Part shown: positions 43,222-52,857 of the stretch, piece by piece
How the letters are laid out: every line of letters begins with the position of its first letter
Numbering within the stretch: position 1 is the first letter of the stretch
Origin: Flavobacterium sp.
GTDB lineage: Bacteria; Bacteroidota; Bacteroidia; Flavobacteriales; Flavobacteriaceae
Assembly: GCA_021740105.1 (NCBI GenBank)
Contig: JAIPAM010000010.1
Location: 1 to 64,000 of the forward strand
Reading direction: 5' to 3'
Length of the DNA: 64,000 nt
Notes under the pieces: generated by a model
The model's database searches: none
What the model was told of the DNA's origin: nothing
What the model saw: the letters and a program-made list of their open reading frames with translations, nothing else
Made by a program: the position numbers and the translations under genes

Positions 43222-43812
43222 CTATTTATTATTTAGGTTAAGTAAATAATTAAATACTTTATCGGTAGGCATTCCCATTACATTTGCATAGGAACCCTCA
43301 ATTTTTGAAACGCCAATAAAACCAATCCATTCCTGAATTCCATAGGCTCCCGCTTTGTCAAATGGTTGGTAATTTTTCAAATAATAGTGAATGCTTTCGT
43401 CACTTAAAGTGGAAAAAGTAACTTTAGTTATTTCATGAAAAACCGTGCTATTTTTTGATGTCTTAAAGCATACAGAGGTAATTACTTCATGTGTTTCATT
43501 GGATAGCATTTTTAATATTTGAAAGGCATCATCATAATCTTTTGGCTTCCCTAAGGCTTTATTATTGTGCCAAACGATGGTGTCGCTCGTTACTAAAATT
43601 TCATTTTCATTTAATTCTCCTTCAAAAGCATTTGCTTTAAGCAAGGCTAAATAGTCGGTGATTTCATGTGCTTTTAAGTGGTCAGGATAAATTTCTTCGA
43701 TTTCTTTTAATCGTATTTCGAAATCTAAATCTAAATCTTTGAAAAATTGTTGTCTTCTTGGAGATCCAGAGGCTAAAATCAACTTATAATTTTTTAGACT
43801 TTCTTTAAGCAT
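43222..43812 (-). CDS. maf: Maf family nucleotide pyrophosphatase
   Basis: A 196-residue Maf-like protein. LILASGSPRRQQFFKDLDLDFE is the start motif; TSDTIVWHNNKALGKP and FDKAGAYGIQEWIGFIGVSKIEGSYANVMGMP are the other signatures. Maf proteins hydrolyse dTTP/UTP or related modified nucleotides and affect septum formation. Its ATG lies eight bases inside the end of the UbiA gene, so it is the last gene of a tight minus-strand operon of DUF2520, KdsC-like, UbiA and Maf. Confidence 0.93.
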   Translation of the reverse strand: MLKESLKNYKLILASGSPRRQQFFKDLDLDFEIRLKEIEEIYPDHLKAHEITDYLALLKANAFEGELNENEILVTSDTIVWHNNKALGKPKDYDDAFQILKMLSNETHEVITSVCFKTSKNSTVFHEITKVTFSTLSDESIHYYLKNYQPFDKAGAYGIQEWIGFIGVSKIEGSYANVMGMPTDKVFNYLLNLNNK

Positions 43813-44734
43813 TGTATCGAATATTTAAAATAATTACTAGTATTGATAAGTAACCTAAGACTAAAATCCAATTCAAAATGAGATACAAATGGCGAATCTC
43901 TTTTGGGTCATTTGCCTTGAGTATTTTAATCGAGAAATAGATTAACGGCATTACAATGAATATCAATCCGTAGATAAAACTGTATAACAATTTTGCATCA
44001 AATAGGTAAACTTTAAGATAATAAAGTACACAAAATATTGGAATTAAACTTATTACTAAAGCTACTTTTTTAGCTTTTGAAGTACCAATTACAATGGCTA
44101 AAGTGCTTAATCCTTGGCTTTTGTCTCCGTTAGTATTTTTTATATCAGAAACTAGTTCAATTAAAAAACAGATGATAAATGTAAAAATGGCATAATCAAT
44201 TAAAATGCTAAAATGAATTCCCATAACGGTTTGATTTCCTTCAAAGGTTGATGGTAATAAATCAAAGAGACCAATTATTAATAGGTAAATTGAATTTACA
44301 AATGCGATAATTATATTTCCAACCAAAATACTATTTTTCATACTTGACGCATAAAAATAGAGTGTTGAAGCAATTAGAATAAATAGAATTGCAAAATTGG
44401 GTTTTTGAATCACATTTGATAAATAAAAACCGATGGAAACACCAATAAAGGTAAACCCTGCATATAAATTATAAGCGGTATTTTCAGATATATATTTACC
44501 TATTACTTGAAATTCAGGTTGGTTTTCTGAATCTGAATCTTGTTGAAAAATAGCATTTACTATTGCTCCTCCAGCTGCTAAACATACAGTTGAAAGTACT
44601 AGTAAAAGGTATTGCCAATCGCCAAGAGACAAGGGAATATTCTGTAGCTTTAAAAAACCGAATCTAAAGATTAATTGCAGGAAAGCAAGTACTAATAAAT
44701 GGCGGTAACGTATTAATTTTAAGTAGTTTGTCAT
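43805..44734 (-). CDS. UbiA-family prenyltransferase (GGGP synthase-like)
   Basis: A 309-residue protein with about eight to nine transmembrane helices. The two UbiA Asp motifs are adapted: NAIFQQDSDSENQPE for the first and DIKNTNGDKSQGLSTLAI for the second. Flavobacterial members in this context are usually annotated geranylgeranylglycerol-phosphate geranylgeranyltransferase, but the substrate cannot be read reliably. The first motif is weaker than the NDxxD form. It overlaps Maf by eight bases and lies 15 bases from the KdsC-like gene, so it belongs to the same operon. Confidence 0.8.
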   Translation of the reverse strand: MTNYLKLIRYRHLLVLAFLQLIFRFGFLKLQNIPLSLGDWQYLLLVLSTVCLAAGGAIVNAIFQQDSDSENQPEFQVIGKYISENTAYNLYAGFTFIGVSIGFYLSNVIQKPNFAILFILIASTLYFYASSMKNSILVGNIIIAFVNSIYLLIIGLFDLLPSTFEGNQTVMGIHFSILIDYAIFTFIICFLIELVSDIKNTNGDKSQGLSTLAIVIGTSKAKKVALVISLIPIFCVLYYLKVYLFDAKLLYSFIYGLIFIVMPLIYFSIKILKANDPKEIRHLYLILNWILVLGYLSILVIILNIRYNA

Positions 44735-44749
44735 TGAAATTGATCGGTT

Positions 44750-45277
44750 TTAATCGTGCTTTCCGTTATAATAAAGATGCCATTTTCCTTGAACTTTCAT
44801 CACTTGTTCAATTACATCGCGTACAGCACCTTTTCCTCCATTTACATGAGAAATATAATTGGAAATTGACTTTATTTCAGGTGCAGCATCCTGAGGGCAA
44901 GTTGGTAATCCAACCAATTGCATCACATGAAAATCGGGAATATCGTCCCCCATGTAAAGCACTTTTTCTGCAGAAATTGAATACAATTCACAATATTCTT
45001 TGAAAGTTTCTACTTTGTCAGGGGAACCCAAATGAATGTCAGTAATTCCAAGATTTTTCAACCGAATGCGAACGCCTTCATTGCTTCCGCCAGAAATAAT
45101 ACACACGTTATAGCCACTTTCAATCGCAGCTTTCATGGCATAACCATCTCGAATATTCATTTTACGAAGCATTTCACCCGTTGGGGATATGTTCACGGAG
45201 CCATCGGTTAGTACGCCATCTACATCGAAAACGAATGTGGTAATATCATTCATTATTTCCTTATAACTTTTTGCCAT
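44750..45277 (-). CDS. KdsC-like HAD phosphatase
   Basis: A 175-residue HAD-III enzyme. The nucleophile motif is FDVDGVLTDG (Asp18, Asp20). ISGGSNEGVRIRLKNLG and YMGDDIPDFHVM give the other HAD motifs, and GKGAVRDVIEQVM is the KdsC-type C-terminal tail. It would dephosphorylate 3-deoxy-D-manno-octulosonate 8-phosphate for lipopolysaccharide inner core, or a related sugar acid. It overlaps the DUF2520 gene by 17 bases. Confidence 0.88.
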   Translation of the reverse strand: MAKSYKEIMNDITTFVFDVDGVLTDGSVNISPTGEMLRKMNIRDGYAMKAAIESGYNVCIISGGSNEGVRIRLKNLGITDIHLGSPDKVETFKEYCELYSISAEKVLYMGDDIPDFHVMQLVGLPTCPQDAAPEIKSISNYISHVNGGKGAVRDVIEQVMKVQGKWHLYYNGKHD

Positions 45278-46034
45278 TATTTTGAATAGATTGGGTTAGT
45301 ATTTTATAAATATTTTTTTGATTTTCATCAGATAAGAACGCCAAATGTGAGTTTATAGTTTCTTCATCATTCCTTTTTGCAGGCCCTGTTTGAGCGTCTT
45401 CGGGTGATAATTGTTTAATTTTTTTTGAAGTTTCCTTGATTAAAGGCAACAGTATTTCAAATGGAATATTATTTTCTTTACAAATGTCATTTCCTATTTT
45501 GTAAAGTTGATTGGTAAAATTATTTACAAAAACTGCTGCTACATGCAACGCTTTTCGTTGATCAGAACTGATTTCATAAACCGAATCGGAAATTGAATTT
45601 GCAACTTTTTTTAATAGTTCTATATCAGCATCTTTTTCACTTTCTAAGCAAATGGGAATGGATTTAAAGTGGACAGCTACATTTTTTGTAAAGGTTTGTA
45701 AGGGATAAAAAACGCCATTTCTATTTTTGGCATTAATAGCATCTAATGCAACGGCACCGGAGGTATGAGCTACCAATTTGTTTTTAAATGGTATTTTCTC
45801 TGAAACTTCAGCAATCGCATGATCTGAAACTGCAATTAGATAGATGTCAGCTTCTTTTAATTGGTTCCATTCGGAACAGATAATAGAAGAATCCAATAGG
45901 TTGGTTAGAGCTGTTTTTTGTCTTGAAAATACGGTTGTAATTTCAATTTGAGCTCCTTCGGAAATAGAATTCTGGATAGCTACAATTAAATGTTGAGCCA
46001 CATTTCCAGATCCAATTATACCTATTTTTACCAT
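45261..46034 (-). CDS. DUF2520 Rossmann-fold protein
   Basis: A 257-residue protein. The N-terminal NAD(P)-binding motif is IGIIGSGNVAQHL, and a C-terminal helical DUF2520-like domain contains ALHVAAVFVNNFTNQLY and LLPLIKETSKKI. These proteins resemble F420/NADP oxidoreductase or 6-phosphogluconate dehydrogenase folds; the reaction is not known. It is the first gene of the minus-strand DUF2520-KdsC-UbiA-Maf operon and diverges from ccsBA. Confidence 0.85.
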   Translation of the reverse strand: MVKIGIIGSGNVAQHLIVAIQNSISEGAQIEITTVFSRQKTALTNLLDSSIICSEWNQLKEADIYLIAVSDHAIAEVSEKIPFKNKLVAHTSGAVALDAINAKNRNGVFYPLQTFTKNVAVHFKSIPICLESEKDADIELLKKVANSISDSVYEISSDQRKALHVAAVFVNNFTNQLYKIGNDICKENNIPFEILLPLIKETSKKIKQLSPEDAQTGPAKRNDEETINSHLAFLSDENQKNIYKILTQSIQNNGKKL

Positions 46035-46146
46035 TTTGCTAAATTATTGATTTTTTTTAAACTACATCCTATTTAAGAATTTAAAAAACATCACTTAAAA
46101 AATACTTAAATAAGAGTTCAAAACTAAGAATTTAACAAAATTGAAT

Positions 46147-46154
46147 TACTTTTG
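46147..46154 (+). promoter_or_regulatory. Candidate -7 box for ccsBA
   Basis: TACTTTTG lies 30 bases before the ATG at 46185. No clear TTG at -33 was found. Confidence 0.5.
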
Positions 46155-46184
46155 TACCACTTTTGAAATAAAACCATCTCTACA

Positions 46185-49100
46185 ATGGATAAAAAAATAC
46201 TTTCTTTATTGTTTTCTACGCGATTAATGGCGTTTTTATTTTTGTCATATGCAATAGCAATGATTTGCGGAACTTTTATTGAAAGTAAATACAACACAGA
46301 TACTGCAAGAATTTGGATTTACAATGCCTGGTGGTTCGAAGCAATTATGGGTATTTTTCTAATTAATTTTGCTGGAAACATAAAAAGATACCAGCTTTTA
46401 AGAAAAGAAAAATGGGCTACTTTATTACTTCATATTTCTTTTGTTTTCATTCTTTCAGGTGCTTTTATAACTCGCTATATAAGTTATGAAGGAGTCATGC
46501 CAATTCGTGAAGGTGCTTCGGAAAATCAATTTTATTCTGATAAAATGTTTCTGACTGTTTTTGTGGATGGAGATTATCAGGGTCAAATGAGAAGACGCGT
46601 TTTTGAAAAATCTTTGTTGTTATCGCCAGTTGCCAATAATAATTTTAGCATTTCAAATAATTTTGGAGATACTCAATTTGAGATTTCCTGTAAAGATTAT
46701 TTATTGGGTGCCACCAAAACTATAAAACCTGATCCAAACGGCGTATTGTATTTTAAAATGGTAGAATCTGGTGATGGAACTCGACACGAACACTATTTGA
46801 AAGAAGGGGAGGTTCAGAATATTCACAACATGCTTTTCTCATTAAATAAATTTGTAAAAGGAGCTACTAATATTACTATAAATGAAGTTTCATCAACCAT
46901 TCAAACTCCATTTGAAGGGCAATTTATGCGAATGGCCGACCAATTTAAAGGAAGAGTAGCAAAAGATTCTGTTCAGCCCTTAATGATGCGTTCTTTATAT
47001 AATGTGGGCGGAACGCAATTTGTTTTTCCCGATCCCGCGATTAAAGGGGCCATTTCCTATGTTGCCAAAAATGATTATAAAGCAAAAACACATGAAGATG
47101 CTTTAGTGTTAAATTTGAAAGTCGGAGGTCAAAACAAAGAAGTTACATTATTGGGTACAAAAGGTTCGGTAGGGGAGTCTAAGGTGGTAAAAATTGGAAA
47201 TTTAGATTATACATTTTTCTTTGGCAGCAAAGCCTATGTCTTGCCATTTAATATCAAGTTAAACGATTTTAAAGCACTTAAATACCCTGGAACTGAGAAA
47301 AGTTATTCTGCTTTTGAAAGTGATGTAACTGTTTTAGATGGAAAATCTAAATTTGATGCAAAAATTTATATGAATCATATTTTAGATCACCAAGGTTATC
47401 GTTTTTTCCAATCTTCATTTGATCCAGATGAAAAAGGAACTATTCTTTCTGTTAATCACGATTATTGGGGAACTTTGATTACCTATATTGGTTATTTTAT
47501 GTTGTTTTTTGGGATGATGGCAATTTTATTTACCAAACATTCCCGTTTTGCTGATATAAAAAGAAAGTTGGAAGTAGTAAAATCCAAGAAATCAAAATTG
47601 GTTACGATACTTCTGTTGCTTTTGAGTTTCAATTCGTACTCACAACACAAAGATGAGCCCTTATCAGTAAAACAAATAGATTCTTTACTATTAAAGTTTA
47701 AAGTAGCTGAAGCGCATGCGGCTAAATTTGGTCGATTGGTAATTCAAGATGCTGGCGGTAGAATGAAACCTTTAAATACCTTCTCGTCTGAATTGTTGCG
47801 AAAAGTGAGTCATAAAGACACCTACAACGGAATGAATTCTGATCAAGTGTTTTTATCAATGACACAATTTCCAACGGCTTGGTATGAAATCCCGCTGATC
47901 TATATAAAATCTGGGAATGACAGTATAAGAAAAATTATTGGAATTGAAAAATCGGCTCAATATGCGCCATTTATTGCTTTCTTTGATAAAACTGGAAATT
48001 ATAAATTATCCCCTTATTTAGATGAAGCCTATAAATCGGCCAATCCAAATAATTTTGAAAAAGATTTCGTTGAAACCGATAAAAAAGTCAATTTATTAAA
48101 CCAGGCTACTTCGGGAAGTATTCTAAGAATTTTCCCCATTCCAAAAGATGAAAATAACAAATGGGTTTCTCATTTAGAGTTAAGTCACGCAGGTTTGAAA
48201 GGAATGGATTCAATTTTTGCGTCACAAATAGTGCCATTGTATCTCAATTCTTTACAAAATGCGGCATTAAACAATAATTATAAAGACGTAGATTTTTACT
48301 TAAATGGGATTAAAAAATACCAAAGTAAATTTGGGATGCAAGTGATGCCTTCAGAAGATAAAATTACCGCTGAAATCTTATATAACAAATATGACATTTT
48401 CAAAAAGTTATTTTATTTATACATGACAGCAGGGTTTTTAATGTTGCTATTTACCATTTTGAGAATATTTAAAGACAATAAGTTCAATAGCATTTCTGTG
48501 AATGTTATGCATGTTGTTATTGCCATTTTATTTGGTTTGCACACATTGGGATTAATAGCAAGATGGTATATTTCGGGTCATGCACCATGGAGTAATGCTT
48601 ATGAATCTATAATATACGTAGCTTGGGCAACCATGTTTTTCGGGTTGGCATTCGACAGAAAATCTAAATTAACGGTGGCTTCTTCTGCATTTGTTACCTC
48701 TATGATTTTGATGGCGGCCTATATGAATTGGATTGATCCAGAAATTGCCAATTTACAGCCGGTATTAAATTCCTATTGGTTAATGATTCACGTGGCAGTT
48801 ATTGTTGCTAGTTACGGGCCTTTTGCATTAGGAATGATTTTAGGATTTGTTTCTTTATTGCTTATTTTCTTTACTAATGATAAGAATAAAGAAGTCATGG
48901 CATTGAATATAAAAGAGATCACTTATATTAATGAAATGGCTCTAACCATTGGGTTGGTGATGTTAACCATCGGAAATTTCCTTGGCGGTCAGTGGGCGAA
49001 TGAGAGTTGGGGTCGATATTGGGGTTGGGATCCAAAAGAAACTTGGGCCTTAATTAGTATAATGATTTATGCATTTGTAATTCACTCTCGTTTTGTTCCT

Positions 49101-49313
49101 TTGTTTAGAGGAAAATGGGTTTTCAATTTGATGAGCATGTTTGCCTTTGTCTCGATATTATTTACTTATTATGGGGTAAATTTCCACCTGGTAGGATTGC
49201 ATTCTTATGCTAGTGGCGAGGCAACTTCACTAGATTGGATTTGGCAATCTTTATTAGCAATTACTATAATAGGATTGGTTTCGTATCCTAAATATAAAAA
49301 GTATTATAAATAG
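46185..49313 (+). CDS. Fused cytochrome c biogenesis protein CcsBA
   Basis: A 1042-residue membrane protein joining ResB/CcsB (N-terminal ~450) and CcsA (C-terminal ~300) parts. The N-terminal helices (FLFLSYAIAMICGTFIESKY) are followed by a large periplasmic ResB-like domain (MNHILDHQGYRFFQSSFDPDEKG). A linker with a signal-like hydrophobic stretch lies near residue 475. The C-terminal part has the WWD heme-handling motif, WANESWGRYWGWDPKETWALIS, and many helices. It is the System II heme exporter/lyase that attaches heme to c-type cytochromes. The fused form is common in Bacteroidota. No ccmG-type partner lies beside it; a TlpA-like gene is 13 kb away. Confidence 0.95.
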   Translation: MDKKILSLLFSTRLMAFLFLSYAIAMICGTFIESKYNTDTARIWIYNAWWFEAIMGIFLINFAGNIKRYQLLRKEKWATLLLHISFVFILSGAFITRYISYEGVMPIREGASENQFYSDKMFLTVFVDGDYQGQMRRRVFEKSLLLSPVANNNFSISNNFGDTQFEISCKDYLLGATKTIKPDPNGVLYFKMVESGDGTRHEHYLKEGEVQNIHNMLFSLNKFVKGATNITINEVSSTIQTPFEGQFMRMADQFKGRVAKDSVQPLMMRSLYNVGGTQFVFPDPAIKGAISYVAKNDYKAKTHEDALVLNLKVGGQNKEVTLLGTKGSVGESKVVKIGNLDYTFFFGSKAYVLPFNIKLNDFKALKYPGTEKSYSAFESDVTVLDGKSKFDAKIYMNHILDHQGYRFFQSSFDPDEKGTILSVNHDYWGTLITYIGYFMLFFGMMAILFTKHSRFADIKRKLEVVKSKKSKLVTILLLLLSFNSYSQHKDEPLSVKQIDSLLLKFKVAEAHAAKFGRLVIQDAGGRMKPLNTFSSELLRKVSHKDTYNGMNSDQVFLSMTQFPTAWYEIPLIYIKSGNDSIRKIIGIEKSAQYAPFIAFFDKTGNYKLSPYLDEAYKSANPNNFEKDFVETDKKVNLLNQATSGSILRIFPIPKDENNKWVSHLELSHAGLKGMDSIFASQIVPLYLNSLQNAALNNNYKDVDFYLNGIKKYQSKFGMQVMPSEDKITAEILYNKYDIFKKLFYLYMTAGFLMLLFTILRIFKDNKFNSISVNVMHVVIAILFGLHTLGLIARWYISGHAPWSNAYESIIYVAWATMFFGLAFDRKSKLTVASSAFVTSMILMAAYMNWIDPEIANLQPVLNSYWLMIHVAVIVASYGPFALGMILGFVSLLLIFFTNDKNKEVMALNIKEITYINEMALTIGLVMLTIGNFLGGQWANESWGRYWGWDPKETWALISIMIYAFVIHSRFVPLFRGKWVFNLMSMFAFVSILFTYYGVNFHLVGLHSYASGEATSLDWIWQSLLAITIIGLVSYPKYKKYYK

Positions 49314-49451
49314 AATACAAAATAAGCATTGTTCTTCTAGAATTTTATTTTATTCTCTAATAAATAAAGGGTTTTAGTGTTATTTTCTGATGCATGGTAA
49401 TAAGTTTTTAAAAATTTTTAATTAATAATTTAGTTTTTTAATATTAATTTT

Positions 49452-49471
49452 TATATTTGTGAATTATTCAC
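49452..49471 (+). promoter_or_regulatory. -7 box with overlapping dyad ahead of surface operon
   Basis: TATATTTG (49452-49459) matches the -7 consensus. It runs directly into GTGAAT-T-ATTCAC (49459-49471), a 6-bp perfect dyad around the expected transcription start. A regulator bound here would block or modulate the promoter. Confidence 0.55.
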
Positions 49472-49487
49472 ATAAAATTAACTTGCT

Positions 49488-49961
49488 TTGAAAATAATTT
49501 TATTTTTATTAGTTACATTCACAGGGTTTTCCCAAACTTTACACCATCAGATGTTGTCTTCACAAGGAACTTCTACTACAGTTGGTGGTTTGAAAGTTTC
49601 TCAAACCATTGGACAGCAAAGTGTTATTGGAAATTACAGAGGAACTGACGTAACGGTTGGTCAAGGTTTTCAGCAAAGTCATTTAATGAAAACTGTAAAG
49701 GCTCCTATCATAACAGTGGTTACGACTACTTATCCAAATCCATTTATTGATCAAATCAATTTTGAGTTTTCGTCATTAGTTACCGGCCCAATTAAATTCT
49801 CTTTATATGATGTTATGGGTCGTTTAGTTGCCTCTGAGGAGAAGCTGGCTATTGATACACTATTAACTATTAACGAACTCTTTTTAGCAGAGGGACAATA
49901 TTTCGTTAAGCTAACTGCAAAAAATTACAATTATTCTACTAATTTATTAAAAACAAAATGA
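49488..49961 (+). CDS. Small secreted protein with T9SS type A sorting domain
   Basis: A 157-residue protein starting at TTG, with a signal peptide MKIILFLLVTFTGFSQ. A short Gly-rich N-terminal region (VGGLKVSQTIGQQSVIGNYRG) is followed from about residue 80 by a T9SS type A sorting domain: YPNPFIDQINFEFSS, LYDVMGRLVASEE, FLAEGQYFVKLTA. It is thus expected to be secreted through the type IX system. The body before the sorting domain is only ~60 residues, too short for an enzyme, so it may serve as a cap, adhesin or anchor. Its ATGA overlap with the next gene marks the start of a five-gene operon. Confidence 0.8.
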   Translation: MKIILFLLVTFTGFSQTLHHQMLSSQGTSTTVGGLKVSQTIGQQSVIGNYRGTDVTVGQGFQQSHLMKTVKAPIITVVTTTYPNPFIDQINFEFSSLVTGPIKFSLYDVMGRLVASEEKLAIDTLLTINELFLAEGQYFVKLTAKNYNYSTNLLKTK

Positions 49962-50575
49962 GAAAATTCTACCTATTATTAGTTGTTCTTTTGGCTTTAA
50001 CCAATTCTTATTCACAAGAAGTTTATTTCTTAACGGGAACCAATATCACCAAATATAATTTTACTAGTCAAGCAGAGCCCATGGCTACGCCACTTCAAGC
50101 GGGAACAGGGTCTTTCTATGAAATAGGATATGATTTTTCATTAAATAGTGATGCCTTGTCTTACTCAGGAGCAATAACTCTAAACGATTACAATGCATTA
50201 GCAGGTACCCCAGCGAATTCTTACAGCTGGAATACCAAATATGCTGGAGCTCAAAGTTCCTTAAATTATGTTCATAAAATCACTAAAAGATTCAAATTGG
50301 GTGTTAGAGCTGGATTGAACCTATCGAAAATGATTTATGGAAAGCAAAATCTTAATGGTGAGATTTTGGATTTAACAGATCAAAAAGAATTTTCTGGACT
50401 TTATTTTTCATATTTCGGTGGCGCAAGTGCCAACTATAAGTTAAATGATTCAGGTTATTTAAGCATCGGTTATGGTTTTGGTAATGGATTAAACACAGCC
50501 AACAGTACTCAAGAAAAAGTTATATTCAATAATTCACAAATACAATTTGGTATTCACTTCAATATCAATAAATAA
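49958..50575 (+). CDS. Outer-membrane beta-barrel protein of surface operon
   Basis: A 205-residue protein with signal peptide MRKFYLLLVVLLALTNSYSQ. The mature part alternates polar and hydrophobic residues as strands (SFYEIGYDFSLN, FKLGVRAGLNLSKM, YLSIGYGFGNG, IQFGIHFNI), consistent with an eight-stranded barrel. It has no PorP/SprF signature I can confirm, though PorP/SprF-like proteins often pair with T9SS cargo and anchor it. It overlaps the sorting-domain gene by four bases and precedes the fibre-like gene by eight, so an anchoring role is a reasonable inference. Confidence 0.7.
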   Translation: MRKFYLLLVVLLALTNSYSQEVYFLTGTNITKYNFTSQAEPMATPLQAGTGSFYEIGYDFSLNSDALSYSGAITLNDYNALAGTPANSYSWNTKYAGAQSSLNYVHKITKRFKLGVRAGLNLSKMIYGKQNLNGEILDLTDQKEFSGLYFSYFGGASANYKLNDSGYLSIGYGFGNGLNTANSTQEKVIFNNSQIQFGIHFNINK

Positions 50576-50583
50576 TTAGCAAC

Positions 50584-52821
50584 ATGAAAAAGATAACATT
50601 ACTTTTATTATTATTCGTTTCAACAGCATTTTATGCTCAATCTACTGGCATTAGCTATCAGGCTATTATTTATAATCCAAATGGAGAAGTAATACCAGGT
50701 TATAACAATACCAATTCACCATTGGCAAATAAGAACATTTGTCTACAATTTACAATCATTGACAGTGCTTCTTTAACAGAATACCAAGAGAAAATTACGA
50801 TTACCACCGATGAATATGGTATGGTTAACACCGTAATTGGAACTGGAATCCAAACTGGAGGTTATGCTACCTCATTTGCTAATGTTAATTGGAGCTTACC
50901 TTCAAAAAGATTGAAAGTAGGATTAGATAAGTTCGCACTTTGTACGAACTTCACAGAAATTAGTAACCAATTGTTCACCTCAGTACCGTATGCCTTTGCA
51001 GCAAATAGCGCTGAGAATGTTACTGGTGTAGTTCAAATACGTAATGGAGGAACTGGTGCAACAACAGTACTTGGAGCAAAAACCAACTTGGGATTAGAAA
51101 ACGTAGACAATACTCGTGATATCAATAAACCAATAAGTATAGCAACTCAAGCGGCATTAAACCTAAAAGAAGATTTGTCTAATAAATCGATTAGCGTTGC
51201 CACTGACGGAACTTCAAATACGAAATACCCTTCAGTAAAAGCGGTAAAAGATTTTGTAGATGCAGGAACAACAGTTGTAAATGCATCTTTAAACCTAAAA
51301 GAGGATTTAGTAAATAAATCTACAAACGTTACTGCTGATGGGGCTTCTAATACCAAATATCCAACAGTAAAAGCAATAAAAGATTATGTAGATGCTGGAG
51401 TTAATTCAGGTGGAACAGGTTTATCAAACGAAGCAACCATTAGAGCTGCAGCAGATTTGGTTTTGACGAATAACTTATTTACAGAAATTACCAATAGAAC
51501 TAACGCCGATTTATTAAAAGAAGATTTAGCAAACAAATCTTTAAATGTAAATACGGATGCTGCTTCAAACACAAAATACCCATCAGTTAGAGCAATTAAA
51601 TCTTATGTTGATGCTGCAGATGCGAATTTAACTACCAATCTAAATGCTGAAATTGCTGCAAGAATAGCTGGCGATAACTCTTTAACATTTAATTTATCAG
51701 CTGAAGTAACTAGAGCAACAGCAATTGATAATACTTTAACTAATAACTTATTACAAGAATTAATTAGAGCTACTGCAGCCGAAAGTACTTTGACTACTAA
51801 CTTAGCAACTGAAGTAACTCGTGCTACTGCAGCCGAAGCAACTAAAGAAAACCTGTCTAATAAGTCAACCAGTGTGACTACAGATGGAACATCAAATACA
51901 AAATATCCTTCAGTAAAAGCAGTAAAAGATTATGTAGATACTACTGTATCTTCAGCAACAACCCCAGATGCTTCTACTACTGTAAAAGGTAAAGTTCAAT
52001 TAGCAGGAGATTTAACAGGAACCGCTGCGTTACCAACTATAGCTGCCAATGCAGTTACAAGCGCGAAAATATTAGATGGAGATATTGTTGATGCTGATAT
52101 TTCAGCAACTGCAGCTATTGCAGATACTAAATTAGCTACCATTGCAACAGCTGGAAAAGTAAGCAACACCGCTACAACAGCCACTGCATTAAATACGCCA
52201 AATACAATAGTATTGAGAGATGGAACAGGAAACTTAGCGGCAGGAGCAATTACTGCAACTGGATTTGCAGGACCATTAGCAGGAAATGTTACTGGTAACC
52301 TAACAGGAAATGTTACAGGAAACGTAACAGGAAATGTTAGCGGAACGGCTGCTAACGTTACTGGTATAGTTGCGATTGCTAATGGTGGTACAGGTTCAAC
52401 AACTCAAAACTTTGTTGATATAACAACTGCACAAACCATTGCTGGTAATAAAACATTTACGGGTACTATTACTGCAGCAGATATAAATGCTGGAGCTGTT
52501 ACGGCAAACGCCTCAATAAGTTCTGAAATTACAGCAAACTTTACAATTAGTAATGCTAACGCCAATGATTATAAAGGTAAAGTTTTGATTTGTAATCCAA
52601 CGAGTCAAATTACAATTACGTTTAGCAGTGATTTGCCAGTAGGTTTTAACTGTATGGTACTTCAAAAGAGTGTAGATGCAAACAAAATAAATTTTGCAGC
52701 TGGTTCAGGTGTTCAATTAAAAAACAGAAACAATTATACTGCAACAGCAGGTAATTATGCTATAGCTACTATTGTAAATATTGGTGGTGGTATTATAGTT
52801 ACTGCTGGAGATATGCAGTAA
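50584..52821 (+). CDS. Large secreted tail-fibre-like repeat protein
   Basis: A 745-residue protein with signal peptide MKKITLLLLLFVSTAFYAQ. Residues ~20-145 form a conserved-looking head (GISYQAIIYNPNGEVIPGYN, NQLFTSVPYAFAANSAENV). Then phage-tail-fibre-like text follows: NGGTGATTVLGAKTNLGLENV, and a ~28-residue unit NKSxxVTTDGTSNTKYPSVKAVKDYVD found about four times. A stretch of short Ala/Thr/Asn repeats with RATAAE heptads (~265-420) suggests trimeric coils, and GNVTGNLTGNVTGNVTG is a beta-roll-like run. No lipobox or T9SS domain is visible. It probably forms an extended, possibly trimeric, surface fibre; function unknown. Confidence 0.7.
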   Translation: MKKITLLLLLFVSTAFYAQSTGISYQAIIYNPNGEVIPGYNNTNSPLANKNICLQFTIIDSASLTEYQEKITITTDEYGMVNTVIGTGIQTGGYATSFANVNWSLPSKRLKVGLDKFALCTNFTEISNQLFTSVPYAFAANSAENVTGVVQIRNGGTGATTVLGAKTNLGLENVDNTRDINKPISIATQAALNLKEDLSNKSISVATDGTSNTKYPSVKAVKDFVDAGTTVVNASLNLKEDLVNKSTNVTADGASNTKYPTVKAIKDYVDAGVNSGGTGLSNEATIRAAADLVLTNNLFTEITNRTNADLLKEDLANKSLNVNTDAASNTKYPSVRAIKSYVDAADANLTTNLNAEIAARIAGDNSLTFNLSAEVTRATAIDNTLTNNLLQELIRATAAESTLTTNLATEVTRATAAEATKENLSNKSTSVTTDGTSNTKYPSVKAVKDYVDTTVSSATTPDASTTVKGKVQLAGDLTGTAALPTIAANAVTSAKILDGDIVDADISATAAIADTKLATIATAGKVSNTATTATALNTPNTIVLRDGTGNLAAGAITATGFAGPLAGNVTGNLTGNVTGNVTGNVSGTAANVTGIVAIANGGTGSTTQNFVDITTAQTIAGNKTFTGTITAADINAGAVTANASISSEITANFTISNANANDYKGKVLICNPTSQITITFSSDLPVGFNCMVLQKSVDANKINFAAGSGVQLKNRNNYTATAGNYAIATIVNIGGGIIVTAGDMQ

Positions 52822-52857
52822 TATGAATTATATTAAACTCTTTAAAATCCCTCAAAA

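Noticed and set aside
44728-45003. Plus-strand ORF of 91 aa opposite the KdsC-like gene
   Set aside because: It is a shadow of a strongly supported HAD phosphatase on the minus strand and has no recognisable motif.
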